Part shown: positions 58,028 to 64,000 of the stretch, in pieces
Layout of the letters: the number at the start of each line of letters is the position of its first letter
Position numbering within the stretch: position 1 is the stretch's first letter
Origin: Pseudonocardia endophytica
Lineage (GTDB): Bacteria > Actinomycetota > Actinomycetes > Mycobacteriales > Pseudonocardiaceae
Direction of reading: 5' to 3'
NCBI RefSeq assembly: GCF_004339565.1
Contig: NZ_SMFZ01000002.1
Span: forward strand, 1,240,001 to 1,304,000
DNA: 64,000 bases
Position numbers and translations under genes: made by a program
The notes under the pieces: model-generated
What the model was told of the DNA's origin: nothing
Seen by the model: only the letters and a program-made list of their open reading frames with translations
Database searches by the model: none

Positions 58028-58819
58028 ATGGCACGGGTCCGGCAGGGAGCGGCGGCGAACCCGGCACCCCCGACGGTGCAGCGGGTCCGCCTCCGTTTCG
58101 CGAAGCGCGGACGGCTGCGGTTCCTGTCCCACCGTGACGTCGCGCGCAGTTTCGAGCGGGCGGTGCGACGGGCCGGGATCCCGGTGTCGCACTCGCACGG
58201 GTTCAGTCCGCACCCACGGTTGTCCTGGGTCGGTGCGGCGCCGACCGGGGCGGCCAGCGAGGCCGAGTACGTCGAGATCGGCCTGACCAGGGAGGTCGAC
58301 CCGGAGCAGGTCCGCGCGGCGCTCGACGCGGCGCTGCCGGACGGCCTCGACGTGCTGGACGCGACGACCGCCGAGGCGCCCGCGCTGGCCGACCGGATCG
58401 ACGCCGGACGGTGGCGGCTGCAGGTCACCGGCGTGCCGGTCGCCGAGGCCGAGGCGGCCGTGACGGCGCTTCTCGACACCGACTCGCTGATTGTGACACG
58501 AGTCACACCATCGGGTCGTCGCGAGATCGACGTGCGTGCGGCGCTGGTCGCACTGACCGTCGACGCCCCGGAGCCCGGCGGCGACACCGGACCCGAGCCG
58601 GGACGGGGCGGCGGCGGACCGGACTGTGCGATACTGACGGCGGTCGTACGGCAGACGACACCAACCGTTCGACCCGATGACGTGTTGGGTGCGCTCGGCG
58701 TTGTCGCAGGCTTGACGCCTCCGGTCCCGGTGACGGCGACCCGGCTGGCGCAGGGACTGCTCGACGACTCGGGACATCTCGCGGATCCGCTCGGTCCGGT
58801 CCCGGCGACCCGGGTCTGA
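58028..58819 (+). CDS. TIGR03936 (DUF2344) radical SAM-linked protein
   Basis: The 263-residue protein has the DUF2344 opening VQRVRLRFAKRGRLRFLSHRDVARSFERAVRRAGIPVSHSHGFSPHPRLSWVGAAPTG, shared with the linked family of TIGR03960 radical SAM proteins, and a variable C-terminal half (EPGGDTGPEPGRGGGG linker, LTAVVRQTTPTVRPDDVLGALG). It presumably acts with the radical SAM protein, perhaps in RNA or cofactor modification. It begins 12 nt after the permease stop. Normally the two genes adjoin; here they are separated. Confidence 0.88.
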   Translation: MARVRQGAAANPAPPTVQRVRLRFAKRGRLRFLSHRDVARSFERAVRRAGIPVSHSHGFSPHPRLSWVGAAPTGAASEAEYVEIGLTREVDPEQVRAALDAALPDGLDVLDATTAEAPALADRIDAGRWRLQVTGVPVAEAEAAVTALLDTDSLIVTRVTPSGRREIDVRAALVALTVDAPEPGGDTGPEPGRGGGGPDCAILTAVVRQTTPTVRPDDVLGALGVVAGLTPPVPVTATRLAQGLLDDSGHLADPLGPVPATRV

Positions 58820-59002
58820 CCGGCGCCGCCGGCCCACCGGCCGACGGGGAGGACCTCGCCACGCCGTCGCGGCAGCACCTGCAAGCCGGTGTCGGCGACA
58901 CACCAGATGTGCCGCACCGCGCACCCGAGCGCGGCGCGGAGAAGAACGCAAGGTCCCTGCGCGGCCGCCTTCGAGAAAGGCGCCCGGGGACGAAGGAGCT
59001 CA

Positions 59003-62000
59003 ATGTCGATCGATGATTCGCCCGCCGGGGAGACCGGTGGGCAGTCCGGGGTGTCCGGCCCCACCACACCGGACCTCCCCGAGAAGCTGCGGGTGCACGC
59101 ACTGGCCCGCCTCGTCGGCAGGACCAGCAAGCAGGTGCTGTCCGCGCTCTCCGAGCTCGGGCAGGAGGTGCGCAGCGCCCAGTCCAGCGTGACGCGCGCC
59201 ACCGCCGAGCAGGTGATCGCCGCACTCGGCGGCGTGGCGGAGGCCGTTCCGGGGCTCGGTGAGCAGGAGGCCGCCCCCGCCGCGGCGGCCGCGCCGGAGG
59301 AGCCGGCCGCGCCGGACCCGTCGCCCGAGGCCTCGCAGCTCGGCACCCCCGCGACCGACGCGCAGACCGACGACACGCCGGACCTTGCCGCACTCGCCGC
59401 CGCCGTGGCGCCGCCCGCCGACGCGCCCGCGAAGCGCGCGGCCGGTCTCGCGCCGGTCTTCAACGCGGCGCCGATGTTCCAGGCCCCGGGATCCGGCTCC
59501 GCGGCCACGGCGCCGGCCGCGGACGGGGAGACCGCCGAGGTGGAGTCCGCGGACCGGGCCAAGCCGTCCGGCAAGTCCGGCCGCGGCAAGCGCGGACGGA
59601 AGAAGGACGCCGAGCCGGCCGTCGAGGAGGCCGAGGAGACGGCTGCGCAGGCCGAGGAGACAGCCGCGCAGGCCGAGGACGAGGACGCGTCGGAGGCCTC
59701 CGGCGACGGGTCCGAGGACGACTCCGACGACGACGGCGGCGCCCGCAGGCGTCGTCGCAGGGGACGTCGTGGTCGCGGACGTGGCCGCGGCGCCGACGGC
59801 GAGGAGACCGACGGCGAGGACGGCGACGACACGTCCGACTCGTCGTCCGACTCCGACGACGAGTCCGGGAGTACCGAGGACTCCGACTCCACCGACTCCG
59901 AGACCGACGACTCATCGGACGGCGGCGGATCCAAGCGCAGGCGGCGCCGTCGTCGTCGTGGCGGATCGGACAACGGCGACGATCGCGGCGACGACGACCC
60001 GCCGAACACCGTCACGAAGGTCCGCCAGCCGCGGACCCAGGACAAGGACTCCGACTCCTCCGACGACGGTGTGCAGGGCGTGCGCGGCTCCACCCGCCTG
60101 GAGGCCAAGCGCCAGCGCCGCCGGGACGGACGGGACGCCGGACGGCGCCGTCCGCCGATCCTGTCCGAGTCGGAGTTCCTGGCCCGGCGCGAGTCCGTCG
60201 ACCGCTCGATGGTGATCCGTCAGCTGTCCGATCGCACCGAGATCGGCGTGCTGGAGGACGACGTCCTCGTCGAGCACTTCATCACCGGCGGCCGCTCCGG
60301 CGACGGCAGCATGGTCGGCAACATCTACCTCGGTCGCGTGCAGAACGTGCTGCCCAGCATGGAGGCGGCGTTCGTCGACATCGGGCGCGGCCGCAACGCC
60401 GTGCTCTACGCCGGTGAGGTGAACTGGGACGCGGCCGGCCTGAACGGCAAGGCCCGCAAGATCGAGCAGGCGCTGTCGTCCGGCGACCAGGTCCTCGTGC
60501 AGGTCACGAAGGACCCGGTCGGGCACAAGGGCGCGCGGCTGACCACCCAGATCAGCCTGGCCGGCCGGTTCCTCGTGTACGTGCCGGTCGGGAGCGCCGC
60601 CGGGATCAGCCGCAAGCTGCCCGACACCGAGCGCAAGCGGCTCAAGGACATGCTCAAGGAGATCGTCCCCTCGGACGCGGGTGTGATCATCCGGACCGCG
60701 TCGGAGGGTGTGAGCCACGAGGCGCTGGAGCGCGACGTCCGACGGCTGCAGGCGCAGTGGGAGGTCGTCAAGGAGAAGTCCGAGAAGACCGGAAAGGGCG
60801 CGCCCAAGGCCCCGACACTCCTCTACGAGGAGCCGGACATGCTGGTCAAGGTCGTGCGCGACCAGTTCAACGAGGACTTCTCCCGGCTGATCATCTCCGG
60901 TGACGACGCGTGGGACACGGTCGCGGGCTACGTGCAGCACGTCGCGCCCGAGCTGAGCGACCGGATGCACCGGCACACCGGCACGTCCGACGTGTTCACC
61001 GAGCACCGGATCGACGAGCAGCTGCTCAAGGCGCTCGACCGCAAGGTCTGGCTGCCCTCCGGCGGCACGCTGGTGATCGACCGGACCGAGGCGATGACCG
61101 TCGTCGACGTGAACACCGGCAAGTTCACCGGCTCCGGCGGAAACCTCGAGGAGACGGTCACCCGGAACAACCTCGAGGCCGCCGAGGAGGTCGTGCGCCA
61201 GCTCCGGCTGCGCGACATCGGCGGGATCATCGTCGTCGACTTCATCGACATGGTGCTCGAGGCGAACCGGGACCTGGTCCTGCGCCGGCTCACCGAGTGC
61301 CTGGCCAGGGACCGCACGCGTCACCAGGTCGCCGAGGTCACGTCGCTCGGGCTCGTGCAGATGACCCGCAAGCGGGTCGGCGGCGGACTGCTCGAGCACT
61401 TCTCGACGCCGTGCGAGCACTGCCGCGGCCGCGGCGTGATCGTCTCCACGGACGGCACGCTGTCCGGCGGGCACGACCACGGTCACAGCGGGAACGGCAA
61501 CGGCCACAACGGCAACGGGCAGAACGGCCAGAACGGCAGTGGCAACGGCAACGGCCAGAACGGGTCCGGCGACGGCAACGGGCGCCGGTCGCGCTCCCGG
61601 GGCCGCCGCGGTGGCGGGGACCGCCAGCCCGTCGAGGTGGACACCAGCTCGGCCGTGGCCGGTGTGGCGCTGGTCGAGGCGGCGAGCCGGGTGAACCGGT
61701 CGGCCGCCGAGACGGACGGGTCCGTGGCCGTGGAGACGGCCGCCGCGGGGACGGCCGACGCCGTCGCAGCGACGGCGTCGACGACCGGCCCGGACGCCGA
61801 GGTCGCCGCCGTGACGCCGTCCGTGACGGTGCCGGAGGAGCCCTCTCCGGCCGCCCCCGCCGGGTCGGCGCCTGCCGCGGAGACGGCGCCCGCCGCGGAG
61901 CAAGGGGCCGCCACGGCGGCCGAGCCGGTGCCGGCCTCCGAGCCGATGCCGGAGCCGGTCACGGCGCCCGCCGCGGCGGAGTCGACGGTCGAGGACGCCG

Positions 62001-62308
62001 GTCACCGCAACGGCGACGGCGCGGCCGACGAGCCGGCCCAGCGCCGTCGTCGGGGACGGGTGGTGCGCTCCGCCGGATCGCCCGCTGCGACGGCCGAGCC
62101 GGTCGTGATCACCACGTCCGCGTCGGAGCCGGAGCCGCCCGCGGCCCCGCCGCCGCCGGTGGCACCCCAGCCGGAGCCGCCGACCGTCGCGACGCGGACG
62201 CGCCGTCCGCGCCGGGCGGCCTCCCGTCCGGCCGGGCCGCCGCCCGCGGAGGCCGAGCCGGGTGACAGCCCGCAGACCGGGGGAAACGGCGAGTCCGACC
62301 CGGTTTGA
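59003..62308 (+). CDS. rne: Ribonuclease E/G with charged N-terminal domain
   Basis: The 1,101-residue enzyme begins with an IF2-N-like domain (LPEKLRVHALARLVGRTSKQVLSALSELGQEVRSAQ, about 25-75), then a long disordered part with an extreme Asp/Ser run (about 275-312) and Arg-rich clusters (about 313-325). The S1-like domain (NIYLGRVQNVLPSMEAAFVDIGRGRNAVLYAG) is near 435-470, the DNase I-like active-site DVNTG at about 699 with VVDFIDM at 744-750 provides the two Mg-binding Asp, and the zinc-link CEHCRGRG is at 802-809. The tail has a Gly/Asn-rich linker (about 826-866). It initiates mRNA decay and rRNA processing. Confidence 0.94.
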   Translation: MSIDDSPAGETGGQSGVSGPTTPDLPEKLRVHALARLVGRTSKQVLSALSELGQEVRSAQSSVTRATAEQVIAALGGVAEAVPGLGEQEAAPAAAAAPEEPAAPDPSPEASQLGTPATDAQTDDTPDLAALAAAVAPPADAPAKRAAGLAPVFNAAPMFQAPGSGSAATAPAADGETAEVESADRAKPSGKSGRGKRGRKKDAEPAVEEAEETAAQAEETAAQAEDEDASEASGDGSEDDSDDDGGARRRRRRGRRGRGRGRGADGEETDGEDGDDTSDSSSDSDDESGSTEDSDSTDSETDDSSDGGGSKRRRRRRRRGGSDNGDDRGDDDPPNTVTKVRQPRTQDKDSDSSDDGVQGVRGSTRLEAKRQRRRDGRDAGRRRPPILSESEFLARRESVDRSMVIRQLSDRTEIGVLEDDVLVEHFITGGRSGDGSMVGNIYLGRVQNVLPSMEAAFVDIGRGRNAVLYAGEVNWDAAGLNGKARKIEQALSSGDQVLVQVTKDPVGHKGARLTTQISLAGRFLVYVPVGSAAGISRKLPDTERKRLKDMLKEIVPSDAGVIIRTASEGVSHEALERDVRRLQAQWEVVKEKSEKTGKGAPKAPTLLYEEPDMLVKVVRDQFNEDFSRLIISGDDAWDTVAGYVQHVAPELSDRMHRHTGTSDVFTEHRIDEQLLKALDRKVWLPSGGTLVIDRTEAMTVVDVNTGKFTGSGGNLEETVTRNNLEAAEEVVRQLRLRDIGGIIVVDFIDMVLEANRDLVLRRLTECLARDRTRHQVAEVTSLGLVQMTRKRVGGGLLEHFSTPCEHCRGRGVIVSTDGTLSGGHDHGHSGNGNGHNGNGQNGQNGSGNGNGQNGSGDGNGRRSRSRGRRGGGDRQPVEVDTSSAVAGVALVEAASRVNRSAAETDGSVAVETAAAGTADAVAATASTTGPDAEVAAVTPSVTVPEEPSPAAPAGSAPAAETAPAAEQGAATAAEPVPASEPMPEPVTAPAAAESTVEDAGHRNGDGAADEPAQRRRRGRVVRSAGSPAATAEPVVITTSASEPEPPAAPPPPVAPQPEPPTVATRTRRPRRAASRPAGPPPAEAEPGDSPQTGGNGESDPV

Positions 62309-62334
62309 CCCTAGGAAATCAGCATCCGTATCCT
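62305..62334 (+). promoter_or_regulatory. Promoter of rplU-rpmA, overlapping the rne stop
   Basis: TTGACC (62305-62310), an 18-nt spacer and TATCCT (62329-62334) make a strong promoter. The -35 contains the rne TGA stop (62306-62308). Transcription would start near 62341 and give a leader of about 114 nt before rplU with hairpin potential. Confidence 0.7.
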
Positions 62335-62454
62335 GGGACGTCGGAAGCCCCACTTGAGCCAGACATCGGGTGGTGGCGTGCGCGCCGGAACGGGCGTGCG
62401 AGAAGCCCGGAAGCGCGCAAGCGTCCCCCGATCATCAGGAGTCGTGCGTCAACG

Positions 62455-62760
62455 ATGTACGCGATCGTCAAGACCGGCGGCAAGCAGTACAAGGTGGCCG
62501 TGGACGACGTCGTCACCGTCGAGAAGATCGACGGTGAGCCCGGCGCCGAGATCACGCTGCCCGCGGTGCTGCTCGTCGACGGCGACCAGGTGACCACCGA
62601 CGTCAGCGGCCTGACCTCCGCGGTCACGGCCACCGTCGTCGAGCACACCAAGGGTCCGAAGATCCGGATCCACAAGTTCAAGAACAAGACCGGGTACCAC
62701 AAGCGTCAGGGCCACCGTCAGCCGCTGACGAAGGTCCAGGTCACCGGCATCGGCAAGTAG
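62455..62760 (+). CDS. rplU: 50S ribosomal protein L21
   Basis: The 101-residue protein is a complete L21: MYAIVKTGGKQYKVAVDDVVTVEKIDGEPG, then VLLVDGDQVTTDV, TVVEHTKGPKIRIHKFKNKTGYHKRQGHRQPLTKVQVTGI. It binds 23S rRNA near domain I. It has its own promoter and a long leader, and lies in the conserved rne-rplU-rpmA-obg order. Confidence 0.97.
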   Translation: MYAIVKTGGKQYKVAVDDVVTVEKIDGEPGAEITLPAVLLVDGDQVTTDVSGLTSAVTATVVEHTKGPKIRIHKFKNKTGYHKRQGHRQPLTKVQVTGIGK

Positions 62761-62773
62761 AGGAGACGCAGCC

Positions 62774-63031
62774 ATGGCTCACAAGAAGGGTGCGTCCAGC
62801 TCGCGCAACGGTCGCGACTCGAACGCCCAGTTCCTCGGCGTGAAGCGCTTCGGCGGCCAGACCGTCAAGGCCGGCGAGATCCTGATCCGCCAGCGCGGCA
62901 CCGCCACCCACCCGGGTGTCGGCGTCGGCCGCGGCAAGGACGACACGCTGTTCGCGCTGATCGCAGGATCGGTGCAGTTCGGTCACCGTCGCGGCCGCAA
63001 GGTCGTCGACATCGTGCCGGCCGAGGTCTGA
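62774..63031 (+). CDS. rpmA: 50S ribosomal protein L27
   Basis: The 85-residue protein begins MAHKKGASSSRNGRDSNAQFLGVKRFGGQ; the N-terminal tail lacks the cleavable extension of Firmicutes. Its N-terminus reaches the peptidyl-transferase centre. It has GAGGAGAC before ATG and is 13 nt downstream of rplU, so the two are co-transcribed. A strong hairpin follows before obg. Confidence 0.97.
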   Translation: MAHKKGASSSRNGRDSNAQFLGVKRFGGQTVKAGEILIRQRGTATHPGVGVGRGKDDTLFALIAGSVQFGHRRGRKVVDIVPAEV

Positions 63032-63059
63032 GACCCGCGCCGCACACCAGCACGCGCCG

Positions 63060-63099
63060 ACGGCGGGTCAGCCCCCAGCGATGGGGGATGGCCCGCCGT
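63060..63099 (+). terminator. Hairpin between rpmA and obg
   Basis: ACGGCGGG (63060-63067) pairs with CCCGCCGT (63092-63099), and CCCCC (63072-63076) with GGGGG (63083-63087) inside, followed by TCGTCTGTTT. This is a strong intrinsic-type terminator or attenuator. Confidence 0.72.
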
Positions 63100-63133
63100 T
63101 CGTCTGTTTCGATCGGTGAAGGCAGGAGCAAGC

Positions 63134-64000
63134 GATGTCCCGGTTCGTGGACCGCGTCGTGGTGCACGCAACCGCGGGCGCCGGCGGCAACGGGTGTGCC
63201 TCGGTGCACCGTGAGAAGTTCAAGCCGCTCGGCGGTCCGGACGGCGGCAACGGCGGCCGGGGCGGATCGATCGTGCTGGTCGTCGACACGGGAGTGCACA
63301 CGCTCCTGGACTTCCACCACCACCCGCACCAGCGGGCCCGTGGCGGTACGCAGGGCCAGGGAGCGTTCAAGACCGGAGCGAACGCGCAGGACATGGAGCT
63401 GCGCGTACCGGACGGCACCGTCGTGTTCGACGACGACGGCGAGATCCTCGCCGACCTCGTCGGAGACGGCACGCGGTTCGTCGCCGCGCAGGGTGGTCGC
63501 GGCGGGCTCGGCAACGCGGCGCTGGCCTCCCCGGCGCGCAAGGCCCCCGGCTTCGCGCTGCTCGGCGAGCCCGGCGAGGAGCGCACGCTCACGCTCGAGC
63601 TGCGGTCGCTCGCCGACGTCGGCCTGCTCGGTTTCCCGTCGGCCGGCAAGTCGTCGCTGGTCTCGGTGCTGTCCGCGGCCCGTCCGAAGATCGCCGACTA
63701 CCCGTTCACGACGCTCGTGCCGCAGCTCGGTGTCGTCAGCGCAGGCGACGAGACGTTCACCGTCGCGGACGTGCCCGGGCTGATCCCCGGGGCGTCCGAC
63801 GGTCGCGGCCTCGGCCTGGAGTTCCTGCGCCACATCGAGCGGTGCTCGGTCCTCGTGCACGTCGTGGACTGCGCGACGTTCGAGACCGAGCGCGACCCGG
63901 TCGCCGACATCGAGGCGCTCGAGGCCGAGCTGGCCCGCTACACCCCAGCGCTCGGCGGGTCGCTCGACGACCGTCCGCGTCTGATCGCGCTGAACAAGAT
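63134..64000 (+). CDS. obg: Obg GTPase (cut by window edge)
   Basis: The first 289 residues of Obg are visible with no stop. The N-terminal glycine-rich Obg fold (RVVVHATAGAGGNGCASVHREKFKPLGGPDGGNGGRGGSIVLV, about 8-50) is followed by the GTP-binding domain with the P-loop GFPSAGKSS near 166, G3 DVPGL near 214 and the beginning of LIALNK (G4). Obg couples ribosome assembly to stress. The ATG at 63134 follows GGCAGGAGCAAGCG. It is downstream of rpmA behind a hairpin, so it may depend on readthrough or its own promoter. Confidence 0.96.

Noticed and set aside
59912..62353. 813-codon minus-strand frame opposite rne
   Set aside because: This is antisense to a well-conserved RNase E and is explained by the absence of stops at high GC.

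Overview
The window is a very GC-rich, gene-dense piece of an actinomycete chromosome. Several features point to the Actinobacteria and most likely to Pseudonocardiales (genus not proven): frequent GTG starts, many apparently leaderless genes with a TANNNT box about 7 nt before the start codon, F420/deazaflavin-type oxidoreductases, mycothiol-type DinB/maleylpyruvate-isomerase proteins, a DUF3040 protein, paired ClpP1/ClpP2, and an RNase E fused to an IF2-N-like domain.

Layout. 1-6,500: small catabolic/redox genes (RraA-like protein, acyl-CoA ligase, Baeyer-Villiger-type monooxygenase, F420 PPOX protein, DUF4288) and a cupin gene that looks frameshifted. 6,500-8,800: an accessory patch with a 13E12/DUF222-HNH gene, the relic of a tyrosine integrase, a short repeat cluster and tRNA-Pro (TGG), followed by tRNA-Gly (TCC). 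9,000-16,300: two ArsR/HTH-SRPBCC regulatory units facing each other around a VOC protein and a reductase fragment, then a methyltransferase, DinB-fold enzymes, an RsbW-like ATPase and YegP. 16,300-21,700: NYN nuclease with LOTUS-like repeats, DUF2188 stress protein with a SigB/SigF-type promoter, DedA, deazaflavin nitroreductase between two TetR-type operators, and a GH172 protein. 21,700-28,000: gltD and gltB. 28,200-31,350: an FhuF-like protein and a compact envelope-stress module (sigma factor, zinc anti-sigma/Asp23-like fusion, Asp23 protein, CsbD, third Asp23-like protein).

31,450-36,000 is the protein-quality-control core tig-clpP1-clpP2-clpX. It is followed by an OFA-type MFS transporter with a 46-aa single-helix partner, a repeat-rich intergenic stretch, a PPOX protein, a 61-bp tandem repeat and a second MFS gene. 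40,400-46,200 holds valS-folC-DUF4233-ndk-GNAT, then a TspO-like membrane protein and a dapA of proteobacterial character. 48,000-51,140 pairs a divergent MerR regulator with a ferredoxin-reductase/fatty-acid-desaturase operon. 51,370-53,740: an MmyB-like regulator with its divergent SnoaL-type gene, and an alpha/beta hydrolase. The end holds the B12-radical SAM protein TIGR03960, separated by a GNAT and an amino-acid permease from its partner TIGR03936, then rne, rplU, rpmA and the start of obg, the usual actinobacterial order.

Most of the window is ordinary housekeeping sequence. The more unusual material lies between genes: dispersed hairpin repeats, including one pair with compensatory base changes; a degenerate duplicate of the gltB 3' end inside the gltB-gltD junction; a 7 x 13-bp tandem repeat that begins inside a stop codon; several promoter/operator dyads; and the sigma/anti-sigma/Asp23 module. 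All calls come from reading the sequence; no database search was run.
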